Assembly (NCBI GenBank): GCA_907163345.1
Contig: CAJQUN010000425.1
Coordinates: 372,001 to 436,000, forward strand
Length of the DNA stretch: 64,000 nucleotides
DNA from: Haberlea rhodopensis
Lineage: Eukaryota > Streptophyta > Magnoliopsida > Lamiales > Gesneriaceae
Direction of reading: 5' to 3'
Part shown: piece after piece, positions 35,390 to 48,317 of the stretch
Layout of the letters: each line of letters begins with the position of its first letter
Position numbering within the stretch: position 1 is the first letter of the stretch
The notes under the pieces: model-generated
The model's input: only the letters and a program-made list of their open reading frames with translations
The model's database searches: none
What the model was told of the DNA's origin: nothing
Made by a program: the position numbers and the translations under genes

Positions 35390-36370
35390 CCAGTTGAACC
35401 CGAGATTTTAATTATCGGAACCATTTCAGCACCTTATTTCTCTCTCCCTCCCGCGTCGCGATTTCCCGTCACCTTCGACCCACGCCGCTTCCAGGCGTGC
35501 GCCCGCCGCCGTCCGGCCGCCGTCCGGCGCGTGCGACCCGCCGTTGGATTCCGTCTCTCCGAGGCGCAGCTATACATACCAACAATTCGAAGTTTGGTCG
35601 CGATAAGAGCTCGGATTTGCCAGAAAAGCGTCGGGTTCGGATCTGGAATTCTGTCCGATTTTGTGGCTCGATTTTGGTACGATTTTTGGGGCTTTTCTTC
35701 CAGTGTTTTTGGGGCGTTTTGTGCTGCTTTTTGTGTCGAAAATTTTATGCTTTGTGGTTCAAAGAAATTGGTTGCCAATTGATTCGATTTTCATGCTATT
35801 TGATTGACTTAGGGTTCGAATTTTTGGGAGGTTTGAGTTCGAAATTTGGGGGTTTTTGGCAAGAGTGATGATTCTTGTTGTTATTTGATTAATTCAAGTT
35901 TTAGATGAATTATGGTGATTATTTGAGTTCGATTTGTGTTGTGAAGGTTCGAAAATTATTGAAGGTGTTCTTGAGCAATTTTCGATAATGGTTAATTGTC
36001 GTGTGTTGACAATATTTTTTGAGGGTTACGGGTGTGCTTGACCATGGGTTGCATGTTCGTAATTAATTGTGAATTAATTTATCGTGTTAGCACATCGTTC
36101 CTCGGAGCATGGAACTCGAGCAAGGTTTGGCTCGGACTTCGGAGATTTAAGGTACGTGCGACGTACGAGCATTACTTTATGTGATAGCAATTGTGAAATG
36201 CATAATGTGTTGTAATTGCATTAGATGGTTGTGGGTATGGCCATATACATTTATGTGTTGATGTGACTATGGTACGACCTAGCCTTGATATCGCTGCCAC
36301 AAGTGTGCGTAGTACTAGAGTAGTATGACCTTATAAGAGGTATGGGTACAGGGTTTATATGACCATTGTG

Positions 36371-36511
36371 AGACATGTGAGATGTCTAAGTATAAATAAG
36401 AATTTGCAAAATAAAGGGTAGGGCATTTGAGATGCCTGAGAATGATCGTGGGATCGTGTATTCGTTATGAGACATGTGAGATGTCTTCGTTAAGAGACAT
36501 GTGAGATGTCT
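36371..36511 (+). repeat. Stem-loop array in D1 LTR
   Basis: AGACAT-GTGAG-ATGTCT at 36371, 36470 and 36495, and GGCAT-TTGAG-ATGCC at 36422-36436. A decayed copy lies near 36543. Both arms change together between versions. Confidence 0.75.
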
Positions 36512-37586
36512 AAGTATAATGGAGAATTTGTAAAATAAATGCTAGGCATTTGAGCTATCTGTGATTGGTAGCAAAGTTGAAAATCGATATTAGATATTGA
36601 GATATCTATATTTGTGTGTATAATGAATTTGGAATCATTAATTATTGATACTTGAGAATCAGGCATGCTATGAGTTAAATCAATGTATTGATTTACTGAT
36701 TTATGAGATTTGATGAGTTTGATGATTGTGAGAACAGGGACAGTACACGGAACCCCGGATGAGGATGTTGCCATCCAGGGAGTATCATTTAAAATTCATT
36801 AATATTTACTTGTGTTGTAAATTATGAATTTCATTATTGTGATTATGAGATTTTGTGTATTGGTATGCTCAACCCGTTGGGGGCTGTCTCTGTTGAGGCA
36901 GGTGAACAGGTACATCGATGGCTGTGGAGCTGAGCTCGAGCTGTTGATTGGATGTACTCATAGGATCGTGGTACTAGGGCTTGATGGAGCACGGTATCGT
37001 ATAGAGTACTTATATACACCCGAGATTTACATACACATTTATGATGCTCGCATGTGAGCACGGATATTCTTGTATATGGGTTGTATATAAAGGCATGAGC
37101 CTTCCTCTCTTTCATTATATGTTGCATGCAATTGTGGTAGAATTGCTAATGATATGAGAGTCGTTAGTGTATTATGTGGGTGTTGAAACCCACTTTTGTC
37201 GTCTTATGTGTGGTGTCTTCCCTGGCTGGAAATTTACTTTGTGTTCAGTATTCTGTTGAGTATTGTGTATTCCCTGGCCGGGAATTATATTATGTGATGT
37301 GCTTTTGTTTTGGGATAGCTCAATTTATGGGGAGACTCTGCCCAAATTTTTATAAAAACCCACAATGCAAAAGTGATGTAATGGGGTTGGTATTGGGCGA
37401 ACTCGTTGAGTCTATATGTTGTTAGGATGATGATCTTATAACATTGAGTATTAAAGAAATTTTGTAGTTGCCATTCAATGGTAAAGTATCATCTGAGCTT
37501 CCCGATTGACTTTTATTGAAAGCACGTGCCACACATAGTGGTTAATACACTAATTAAGGGTTAAGGGCTTGGGGTCCTTACATTAG

Positions 37587-37598
37587 TGGTATCAGAGC
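37587..37598 (+). other. Primer-binding site of D1
   Basis: TGGTATCAGAGC, the same initiator Met-tRNA match as in the coding elements. Confidence 0.9.
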
Positions 37599-38010
37599 AG
37601 TGGTTAGCTCTTTGGGGCTGTTAAGGGCCTATGAAGTTATTGATAGCACATACTTATGCATGATGGCATCAATGTTGTATGACACAACTAGTTGTTTATG
37701 TGCTTTTATGATATGAAAAGTGGTGTTGCTAATCAGTGTGATTGCAGGAATCGTGTAGCATGAGATGGGATGGCATTAATGGTGATGTCTGGCCCTTCAT
37801 GTATTATGTGCTAAGGGATCTGATTTTGTAGGAAAATCAGGAAAGGTGAGACGTACGGGCTTCGGACGGTAAAACGTGTTACACCTTTGATTATGTATAT
37901 CGTGGGTAGTGAACCCTTACATGTGATGGTATATGTGAAATGATAGTGATATATATTGTGATAATGGAATCAACTGTTGTGCTTGATTATTGTGGTAGAA
38001 TTGATGAATG

Positions 38011-38754
38011 TTCCGGTAGCCTTTATCTCCGAGCGAGGGAGGTACTTGCCGCTGTCATGACTGAGCGAGGTAACATGCCGCTGTCATTGTCGAAGCGAGG
38101 GGTCCTAAAATTCCGCTGTTGTATTGGGACCGGAACAGTCACAATTCTAGTGATTATTGTGGAATATTGTGGTTATAAATGAAAAGTGATATCGATCATT
38201 ATATTGTGAACTGTGGTATTAACCTGGATGCAGGTACATGGAGCTAGTGGGAGTTCCGGTAGTTGTTATATTCGAGCGAGGGAGGTACTTGCCGCTGTCA
38301 TATGAAGCGATGGTAATATGATATTTGCCGCTGTCATGTCTAAGCGAGGTAACATGCCGCTGTCATTGTCGAAGCGAGGGATATCATATGATGCCGCTAT
38401 ATGTCGAAGCGAGGGGTCCTAAAATTACGCTGCTATAACAGGACCGGAACAACCACATTATCTATATTGATAGCGATGGTTCATTCCGCTATATTGATTG
38501 GCGATGGGTCTTGCCGCCGGATATATTGATAGCGATGGTTCATGCCGCTATATTGATTGGCGATGGTTCATTCCGCCAGATGTATTGATAGCGACGGTTC
38601 ATTTCGCTATATTGACTGGCGATGGTTCATGCCGCCAGATATATTGATAGCGACGGTTCATTCCGCTATATTGATTGGCGATGGTTCATGCCGCCATATA
38701 TATTGATAGCGATGGTTCATTCCGCTATATTGATTGGCGATGGTTCATTCCGCC
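38011..38754 (+). repeat. GCG stem-loop minisatellite, left half (D1 internal)
   Basis: The first part (38020-38450) has AGCGAGGGAGGTACTTGCCGCT-like units. From 38465, units alternate between ATAGCG-ATGGTTCATTC-CGCTAT and TGGCG-ATGGTTCATGC-CGCCA, about 29 bp each. Stem arms co-vary while the TGGTTCAT loop is kept. The array resumes at 48313. Confidence 0.85.
38750..38754. repeat. Left target-site duplication of D2
   Basis: CCGCC, repeated at 48313-48317; it is the 3' arm of one array hairpin. Confidence 0.9.
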
Positions 38755-41457
38755 TGTAAGGACCCCCTTAGCCCTTAACCCCTGATTAGTGTATTAACCA
38801 CTATGTGTGGCACATGCTTTCAATAAAAAGTCAATCGGGAAGCTCAGATGATACTTTACCATTGAATGTCAATTACAAAATTTTCCTTTAATACTCAATG
38901 TTATAAGATCATCATCCTAACAATAAAAGACTCATATGTTTGCCCTTTACCAACCCCTTGGTACCACTTTTCACATTGTGAACTTTTATAAAAATTTGGG
39001 CAGAGACTCCCCATAAATAGAGCTATCCCAAAAAAAAAGGCACAACACATAACATAATTCCCGGCCAGGGAACACATAATACTCATCAGAAAGCAGTAAT
39101 ACAAGTAAATTCCCAGCCAGGGAAGACACCACACATATGACGACAACAGTGGGTTTCAACACCCACATAATACACAAATGACTCTCATATCATTTAGCAA
39201 TTTAACCTCTAATTGCATGCAACCTCAAATGAAAGAGAGAAAGGCTCATGCCTTTATATACAATCCATATACAAGTAAAACCGTGCTCACATGCGAGCAT
39301 CATGAATATGTATAAAATCCTCAGGTGTATATATAGGTACTCTATACGATACCGTGCTCCATCAAGCCCTGGTACCACGATCCTGGGAGTACCTCCAATC
39401 AACAGCTCGAGCTCAGCTCCACAGCCATCGATGTACCTGTTCACCTGTCCCAACAGAGACAGCCCCCAACGGGGTGAGCATACCAATACACAAAATCCCA
39501 TAATCACAATAATGAAATTCATAATTTACAACAAAGGTAAATACAAATGAATTTAAATGATACTCCCTGGATGGCAACCTCATCCGGGATTCCGTGTACT
39601 GTCCCTGTCCTCATAATCATCAAACTCATCAAATCTCAAAAATCAGTAAATCAACACATTGATTAACTCATCGCATGCCAAATCCTCGAATATCAACAGA
39701 TAGTGATTGAAAATTCATTAAACATGCAATTATAGATATCTCAATATCTAATACTGATTTCATAACCTCGCTATCACTCACAGATAGCTCAAAGCCTAGC
39801 ATTTGTTTTACCAATCCTTTATTATACCTAGACATCTCAAATGTCTTATAATGAATACATGATTCTACGAACCTAGACATCTCAAATGTCTCATAATGAA
39901 TACATGATTCTACGAACCTAGACATCTCAAATGTCTTATAATAGATACATGATTCTATGAACCTAGACATCTCAAATGTCTTATAATAGATACATATGAT
40001 TCTACAACCCTAGACATCTCAAATGTCTTATAATAGATACATATGATTCTACAACCCTAGACATCTCAAATGTCTTATAATAGATACATATGATTCTACA
40101 ACCCTAGACATCTCAAATGTCTTATAATAGATACATATGAACCCAGTACCCCTTATATCTTGTAAGAGTTATCCTACTCTAGTGTCACGCACGCTACAAG
40201 CGGCGATATCAAGATTTGGTCGTTCCTTGGCTATATCAACATATATGTATAACCATACGCACAATATTCAATGCAATCAAAAATACCTTATGCATTTCAC
40301 ATATATAGTAATGCTCGTACGTCGCACGTACCTTAAATCTCCGAAGTCCGAGCCAAACCTTGCTCGAGTTCCATGCCCCGAGGAATGATGTGCTAACACG
40401 ATAAATAATTCACACTTATTTACGAACATGTAACCTATGCTCAAGCACACCCATATCCCTCAAAATATTGTCAACACACGACAATTAACCTTTTAAAAGA
40501 CCCGGGGCAGGGTACATGCAGGGAGGGAAATAAATGAGACAATATCGAAATTTGTTCAAGAACACCCTACAAAAATCGAACCCTAATCTCACAATTTCGA
40601 ACCCAAATAAATACCATAATTCATCTAAAAAGTGAATTAAGCTATCCAAGCAAGAATCAACACCCCTTGCCAAAAACCCCCAATTTTCGAACTCAACCCC
40701 CTTAAATTCGAACCCAAACAAGCCCTTAAATTCGAACCCTTATAATTCATCAAATTCGAACACAATAATGGCAGGGAAATACACGAAAATGACGAAAAAG
40801 GGGTAAGGGAGGTTACCCATACGAAGATCGGGAAGAAATCGGACGAAAATCGAAGAACCCTAACTTTTGGGGATCGACGCATTCCTGCCAAATCCGCCTT
40901 CAAAACGCGACGAAACCTCGAATTGACGGAGGGGAAAGCTGCGCCTCGACGAGACAAAGCCGGTGGTAGGTCGCATGCGCCGAACTGCGGCCGGACGGCG
41001 GCGGGCGCACCGCTTTTGCGCGCGGCGGCTGTGCAGACGGGAAAAGGGGCGCGAACGGGGAGAGAGAAAAATGAGGGGCTGAAATGAAATTTCTTTTTAA
41101 AATTTTGGGTTCAAATGGTATTTATAGCAAAAATACCCCGAAAAATTAATAGCCCCACAATTACATCGTGATTCATTAAAAATCATCTGTTTTCAAAAAC
41201 TCTCTCTCTAACTCCAAAACCCCCTACCGGTGCTCACACAGCACCCGAGATCCCGAGACACATAAAAAAAACCCAACTCTTAGGTTTTTCACCCAAATGA
41301 GAATACAATCTCAACCTCTGGATCCAACGATCCCAACTACCCAAATAAACGAGCCCAGAAGGCCCAATACCTCGATTAAACTCCAAATCGCCACGTAAAA
41401 CCACTTTAGGGATTATTAACACTACGGGATTAACACCTATAATCCCTGGTCATCACA
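38755..41457 (-). mobile_element. D2 3' LTR
   Basis: Minus strand TGTGATGACCAGGG to GGGTCCTTACA. It carries the seven-copy stem-loop array at 39830-40136, the inverted repeat GTACGTCGCACGTAC at 40317-40331, and a TATA box at 41119-41126. No gene. Confidence 0.92.
39830..40136 (-). repeat. Seven-copy 45-47 bp stem-loop repeat (D2 3' LTR)
   Basis: AGACAT-CTCAA-ATGTCT occurs at 39830, 39875, 39920, 39965, 40012, 40059 and 40106. D3 has two units here and D1 four or five. Confidence 0.88.
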
Positions 41458-43909
41458 ATATCCCCCACTTAAAAGAATTTCGTCCTCGAAATTGCACCGG
41501 TGTATCACATAACACCTAGGCTACACAACAACATGAAGCCATAACCTCGATTCTTGACCATATCAGAATCGTATTAATAAAACGCGAGGATACTTACCTC
41601 CCATCAAACTCTGAAACAGAGCGACTTACCAAAACCAACCTATCACCCAAGAGGCAAAACGTACCTCGATGCGGGTCATCCCAAAAGTCAGCCTCTCATG
41701 ACTGCAAAACCACCTATACTTACGACTGTAGATCGGACAGTCATCCTTAGTTCTAATACAACTAGTAAGAACGCATCCTGAATGAAACCTCAACCGTGAG
41801 AACGTTGACCTCGTGTCAAACCCTTGGGTGGAATAGACTTCCAAATCCATCCTAACGTCAAAGAGCGTCAGCACAGCTCAACGCTAACAATCCAAAAGCA
41901 GTTAGTCAACTGAAACTGTAAGGATTCGAATCGTTCCTGATTCTATCGTAGATATCATTCCATGACATCTCTAACAAGACTCACGATGTCTAACATACAT
42001 CGTTATGAGGGAAACACTAGTATACATACCAAACCTGGTTTCCACTCTCAAACCTCCTCCATCGAAGGAGCAGTCGCATCATTGCAACTCAATTGGGCAA
42101 CTCACGGCCACAGATTCACACAAAAGACATCTCACAAGATGTCCACCTCCGGATGTTCCAAGGATCACGTCCTGATCATAAATAACAACCGAGACTCCAC
42201 AGAGTTTAAAATTCTGAAAGAACATGCAACAAACCCATTGCATCCTCAACACTTGTGTCGACAACGACACCCAACCAATCCGAATTCCTGCCATCCCTTG
42301 ATAATCCTAGGATTTAACAATCCAAACTTGGGAAGGCTATCGAAAACTCGAAAGAAAATACCAACAAGGAAATACCTTAACCCACACAAGATAATTCCTC
42401 CTCAAGGGAAGTCAACTAACTTCACGATTGTTCCTCATAATTATCGTGCCATGGAGATTTCCAATCTCAAGGTGTCCATATCTCTCATCAGAGATTTAAC
42501 CATCCTAAAATAGCATAACTCTATGCTTGACAAAAGGAAATCAACAACTGGCATCCGTATACTCATTGGTATACCTGCCTAAGCACGAATACCTCATGCA
42601 TACTCAATGCACTTGGCTCGGGTATCTGCAACATATCCCTAAGCCCCAAATACAACTGTCAATCCTGAGTCATTCCCATCCAAAGGAGAATGAAAATCGA
42701 CAATCAACAACACGGCGTGATTCTCAAAATCAACACCACATGCACCAACTTACCGAATCTTTCAAGATTCCCAAATAGGTATAATACTACCTCCTTCCTC
42801 ACAAGGGAAGTGCCATCGAGCTCGAGATCCACTAGTACTTGTTCGGAAAAACTGGATACAATAACACCCATTGTATCCCTAATACACGGGTTCCCTTAGA
42901 TTGAGTCAATAACGACCTGATGACTCTCTTGTTGGTACTCCTACATCCTGAGCTGTCCCAGACAAGTCTCACCAAGATTAAACATAAACGTATACACGTT
43001 TCAGTGAGGCATGCACAACCTCAGCCTCAACCTCAAATGACAGGGTGACTACTAGAGTCTACCACAATCTACATCGTATTACCTTACGATTTGCCAAACT
43101 TGGTTCCAACGAGCAGTATAACGGCTCTAGCAAGCCCCTCATGGTGCCGCACACACACGGCAGACAAACTGGTCGCTGCCTCTCTAGGTTCACCTCAAAC
43201 CTACCAATAAGACGGACGTTTCCGCACGGCATACCATACTGTGGGGAGAAAACTCAATAGAGTAGTGGGTCTTTATCCAACATTCCACTAATGCCGATAC
43301 ACCCTGGACACTCCAATGTCCCTATGTACTTAACATAACCTGATCCTACTCCCTTAGGACCCATCCTACACCCTCAAGGGTGGTGTGACCATGTCTACCA
43401 CATGTCACATCGACAGAAAACGAGTACTTTCCTCCATGATTACTCCTGTCGTCAAATCACATGGCCAAAAGCCATTCCAACGAGCATATCTCAAGGGTAT
43501 CACCACTCATAATATGATCACCCCAAACGTAAGCTGCGGTACAATCACATGTACAGCGCATCCATCCATTCCTCGAGCAACCCGCTCGGTATAAGGGTCA
43601 CGTTAATCGGTGCCGCACACACCACCTTGTGCTCGGTACTGGCACCCAAGGCATACCATTGAATACGTATACTCAACGCATCGATCATCGTAACGATGAT
43701 GCATGTCTAATAAGACATCTCCTACACAATCGTCATCGTCATCCTGTGACGACGCATGCCAACTCATGGCATCTAAGACATTGTCAACTAGTGACGATAC
43801 ATGTACATCAGCGTATGTCATCCACTATCATGCTAGTAAAATAGTCATAATAAAACATGTATATCAATGCATGCCAGCTACAATAAAGCTAATAAAATAG
43901 CAATATCTC

Positions 43910-44290
43910 ATACCTCATCGCTAACAATATAGCGTCATACCTGTCTCCGTCACTCAATAATAGTGCGTAATCAGCACCCATCGCTCGAAGGCGGCAAAAT
44001 CCTGTGCTGAGTACATAGCGGCAAAATCCCTCGCTATAGAATCGACGGCATGACACCTCGTCATATAATAAGTGGCATGAAACCTCGCTATACACCTGAG
44101 CATGAATCATCGTCCACATAGTAGCGGAAAGAGGCATCGCTATCAATACACCTGGCGGAATGAACCATCGCCTATCAATATAGCGGAATGAACCATCGCT
44201 ATAAATATACCTAGCAGAATGAACCATCGCCAATCAATATAGCGGAATGAACCATCGCTATAAATCGTGTCCTCATAGAGAAATGAATAC
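43910..44290 (-). repeat. GCG stem-loop array in D2 internal
   Basis: ATAGCGGAATGAACCATCGCTAT and GGCGGAATGAACCATCGCC units, the reverse complements of the D1 array units. They grade into more diverged AGCG...CGCT units around 43910-44110. Confidence 0.8.
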
Positions 44291-44309
44291 AAATCGTCAC
44301 AAGAAATTA

Positions 44310-45350
44310 TGGTTCCTCCTTCCTTTTCCACGTAAGCAGAATTCTCGCTCCTTATGGAAATCCACGTAAGCGGAATTTTTCCTCGCTTCCTATGGAATCC
44401 ATGTCAGCAGAATTCTTGCTTCTTATGGAATTGAGTCACTTATCAGTAGTGCATTTCAATGCTTCCTACTACTCCACATAAGCGGAATTTTTCCTCGCTT
44501 CATATGGACCTTAGCATAAGCATTGAAATCCTCACTAGGATAACCTGGACTCGTGAAATATCAATAGTGCATTTCAATGCTTCTTACTACTCCATATAAG
44601 CGGAATTCTTCCTCGCTCATATGGACCTTAGTGTAAGCATTGAAATCCTCACTTTATATTTCACAATATACATATGCAAAACGATGCGTATCAACATGTA
44701 TCATATCCTAATGCACTATCTTATGCATACCTTGATTTACCTTGTGTTAAATGACTAAACACATAATACATGTTGCCCTTGGGATGCCCGTACATATGTA
44801 TAATCATCATTCCTTTTTGTACTCCATATTTCCTGTAACCTGCAACCATCAGGGTTAACAGCAATAGCCATATACGCTATGCATCAACATTCAATACATA
44901 ATAAAAACACATTATAAGAATGTATGGTTCACAAATAAATGTCATGACATCCTTCCTCCTTAAATCCTTATTTCAATCCTGAGCCCTTATCATTAGTACA
45001 TTTTAATGCTTCTTGCTACTCCATGTAAGCGGAATCCTTCCTAGCTTCCAATGGACCTTAGCGTAAGCAATTAAAATCCTTACTAAGATAACCTTGACTC
45101 CTGAGCCCTTATCATTAGTACATTTTAATGCTTCTTGCTACTCCATGTAAGCGGAATGCTTCCTCGCTTCCAATGGACCTTAGCGTAAGCCATTAAAATC
45201 CTTACTAAGATAACCTTGACTCGTGAAATACACCTCATATATTTCACAACATACATATGCAAAAACAATGCATAATAACATGTATCATAACCTTAATGCA
45301 CCACATTGCATTCATCATGTGTCAACAAGACAACATAAAGTACATGTTAC
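44310..45350 (-). repeat. Captured E/C-type LTR segments, repeated, in D2 internal
   Basis: On the minus strand, 45350 to about 44930 follows the E5 LTR region 55873-56250 closely (GGTAACATGT, ATTTCACGAGTCAAGG, the GCGAGGAAG...TTCCGC stem-loop, ATGTCATGACATTTAT). Further, more diverged copies follow at about 44800-44570 and 44560-44310, one including GTACGGGCATCCCAA near 44780-44794. Confidence 0.8.
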
Positions 45351-45608
45351 CTCGGAAATATCCCTTTACCTGATTTTCTTAAAACCAGCTTCCTTGGCAC
45401 ATAACACACGGAGTGCCAGACATCCCTATTAATGCCATCCTATCGTGTTCCACACGATTCCTGCAACCACAATGGTTAGCAATACCACTTTTCATATCAT
45501 AATAGCACATAAACAATTTGTTATGTCATACAACATTAATGCCATCATGCATAAATATGTGCTATCAATAACTTCCTAGGCCCTTAACAGCCCCAATGAG
45601 CAACCACT

Positions 45609-45620
45609 GCTCTGATACCA
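45609..45620 (-). other. Primer-binding site of D2
   Basis: Plus strand GCTCTGATACCA. Confidence 0.9.
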
Positions 45621-45624
45621 CTAA

Positions 45625-48312
45625 TGTAAGGACCCCCTTAGCCCTTAACCCCTGATTAGTGTATTAACCACTATGTGTGGCACATGCTTTCAATAAAAAG
45701 TCAATCGGGAAGCTCAGATGATACTTTACCATTGAATGTCAATTACAAAATTTTCCTTTAATACTCAATGTTATAAGATCATCATCCTAACAATAAAAGA
45801 CTCATATGTTTGCCCTTTACCAACCCCTTGGTACCACTTTTCACATTGTGAACTTTTATAAAAATTTGGGCAGAGTCTCCCCATAAATAGAACTATCCCA
45901 AAAAAAAAGGCACAACACATAACATAATTCCCGGCCAGGGAACACATAATACTCATCAGAAAGCAGTAATACAAGTAAATTCCCAGCCAGGGAAGACACC
46001 ACACATATGACGACAACAGTGGGTTTCAACACCCACATAATACACCAATGACTCTCATATCATTTAGCAATTTAACCTCTAATTGCATGCAACCTCAAAT
46101 GAAAGAGAGAAAGGCTCATGCCTTTATATACAATCCATATACAAGTAAAATCGTGCTCACATGCGAGCATCATGAATATGTATAAAATCCTCAGGTGTAT
46201 ATATAGGTACTCTATACGATACCGTGCTCCATCAAGCCCTGGTACCACGATCCTGGGAGTACCTCCAATCAACAGCTCGAGCTCAGCTCCACAGCCATCG
46301 ATGTACCTGTTCACCTGTCCCAACAGAGACAGCCCCCAACGGGGTGAGCATACCAATACACAAAATCCCATAATCACAATAATGAAATTCATAATTTACA
46401 ACAAAGGTAAATACAAATGAATTTAAATGATACTCCCTGGATGGCAACCTCATCCGGGATTCCGTGTACTGTCCCTGTCCTCATAATCATCAAACTCATC
46501 AAATCTCAAAATCAGTAAATCAACACATTGATTAACTCATCGCATGCCAAATCCTCGAATATCAACAGGTAGTGATTGAAAATTCATTAAACATGCAATT
46601 ATAGATATCTCAATATCTAATACTGATTTCTTAACCTCGCTATCACTCACAGATAGCTCAAATGCCTAGCATTTGTTTTACCAATCCTTCATTATACCTA
46701 GACATCTCAAATGTCTTATAATGAATACATGATTCTACGAACCTAGACATCTCAAATGTCTCATAATGAATACATGATTCTACGAACCTAGACATCTCAA
46801 ATGTCTTATAATAGATACATGATTCTACGAACCTAGACATCTCAAATGTCTTATAATAGATACATATGATTCTACAACCCTAGACATCTCAAATGTCTTA
46901 TAATAGATACATATGATTCTACAACCCTAGACATCTCAAATATCTTATAATAGATACATATGATTCTACAACCCTAGACATCTCAAATGTCTTATAATAG
47001 ATACATATGAACCCAGTACCCCTTATATCTTGTAAGAGTTATCCTACTCTAGTGTCACGCACGCTACAAGCGGCGATATCAAGATTTGGTCGTTCCTTGG
47101 CTATATCAACATATATGTATAACCATACGCACAATATTCAATGCAATCAAAAATACCTTATGCATTTCACATATATAGTAATGCTCGTACGTCGCACGTA
47201 CCTTAAATCTCCGAAGTCCGAGCCAAACCTTGCTCGAGTTCCATGCCCCGAGGAATGATGTGCTAACACGATAATAATTCACACTTATTTACGAACATGT
47301 AACCTATGCTCAAGCACACCCATATCCCTCAAAATATTGTCAACACACGACAATTAACCTTTTAAAAGACCCGGGGCAGGGTACATACAGGGAGGGAAAT
47401 AAATGAGACAATATCGAAATTTGTTCAAGAACACCCTACAAAAATCGAACCCTAATCTCACAATTTCGAACCCAAATAAATACCATAAATCATCTAAAAA
47501 GTGAATTAAGCTATCCAAGCAAGAATCAACACCCCTTGCCAAAAACCCCCAATTTTCGAACTCAACCCCCTTAAATTCGAACCCAAACAAGCCCTTAAAT
47601 TCGAACCCTTATAATTCATCAAATTCGAACACAATAATGGCAGGGAAATACACGAAAATGACGAAAAAGGGGTAAGGGAGGTTACCCATACGAAGATCGG
47701 GAAGAAATCGGACGAAAATCGAAGAACCCTAACTTTTGGGGATCGACGCATTCCTGCCAAATCCGCCTTCAAAACGCGACGAATACTCGAATTGACGGAG
47801 GGGAAAGCTGCGCCTCGACGAGACAAAGCCGGTGGTAGGTCGCATGCGCCGAACGGCGGGCGCACCGCTTTTGCGCCCGGCGGCTGAGCAGACGGGAAAA
47901 GTGGCGCGAGCGGGGAGAGAGAAAAATGAGGGGCTGAAATGAAATTTCTTTTTAAAATTTTGGGTTCAATTGGTATTTATAGCAAAAATACCCCGAAAAA
48001 TTAATAGCCCCACAATTACATCGTGATTCATTAAAAATCATCTGTTTTCAAAAACTCTCTCTCTAACTCCAAAACCCCCTACCGGTGCTCACACAGCACC
48101 CGAGATCCCGAGACACATAAAAAAAACCCAACTCTTAGGTTTTTCACCCAAATGAGAATACAATCTCAACCTCTGGATCCAACGATCCCAACTACCCAAA
48201 TAAACGAGCCCAGAAGGCCCAATACCTCGATTAAACTCCAAATCGCCACGTAAAACCACTTTAGGGATTATTAACACTACGGGATTAACACCTATAATCC
48301 CTGGTCATCACA
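45625..48312 (-). mobile_element. D2 5' LTR
   Basis: Near-identical to 38755-41457. The stem-loop array again has seven copies (46700, 46745, 46790, 46835, 46882, 46929, 46976). TATA box at 47974-47981. Confidence 0.92.
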
Positions 48313-48317
48313 CCGCC
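48313..48317. repeat. Right target-site duplication of D2
   Basis: CCGCC, matching 38750-38754. Confidence 0.9.

Larger units (their letters stand above)
35053..37582 (+). mobile_element. D1 5' LTR
   Basis: TGTGATGACCTGAG to GGGGTCCTTACA. TATAAATA lies at 35382-35389. A GC-rich leader at about 35440-35560 follows. GTACGT-GCG-ACGTAC is at 36152-36166. AG[A/G]CAT stem-loops lie at 36371-36511, a GAACAGGGACAG block near 36732, and a CTGTCTCTGTTGAGGCAGGT block near 36885. A 123-codon frame in the leader is disrupted in the sister LTR and is not called. Confidence 0.92.
37583..38754 (+). mobile_element. D1 internal region, left part
   Basis: Non-coding. After the primer site comes a stretch shared with D2 (to about 37830), then an LTR-like module: GACGTACGGGC near 37850, CGGTAA, and GCGAGG...CCGCT stem-loops resembling those in S. 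It ends inside the TGGTTCAT stem-loop array, where D2 is inserted at CCGCC. Confidence 0.82.
41458..45624 (-). mobile_element. D2 internal region
   Basis: Minus-strand polypurine tract at about 41459-41470 (plus strand TATCCCCCACTT), next to TTTCGTCCTCGAAATT, which matches the closing bases of Tekay pol genes. About 41500-43600 aligns with D3 and with the reverse complement of D1 but has no open frame with recognisable domains. 43910-44290 holds the TGGTTCAT stem-loops. 44310-45350 is made of repeated segments almost identical to the E/C LTR. The primer-binding site is at 45609-45620. Confidence 0.85.
38755..48312 (-). mobile_element. D2: full-length LARD-like element nested in D1, minus strand
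   Basis: The 3' LTR is 38755-41457 (2703 bp), the internal region 41458-45624 (4167 bp), and the 5' LTR 45625-48312 (2688 bp). CCGCC duplications bound it. The LTRs differ at roughly 20 places plus a 14-bp indel near 40985, about 0.8% by eye. There is no coding capacity. Confidence 0.92.

Noticed and set aside
35497..35868. A 123-codon frame in the D1 leader
   Set aside because: The sister LTR (51528-51851) has indels that change its start and N-terminal part, and D2/D3 differ further. It lies in a GC-rich leader with no recognisable domain.
41458..43600. Degraded gag-pol in the D interior
   Set aside because: Apart from the pol-end block next to the polypurine tract, I could not recognise protease, polymerase, RNase H or integrase motifs in any frame. 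Very old remnants remain possible, but a sensitive profile search would be needed.
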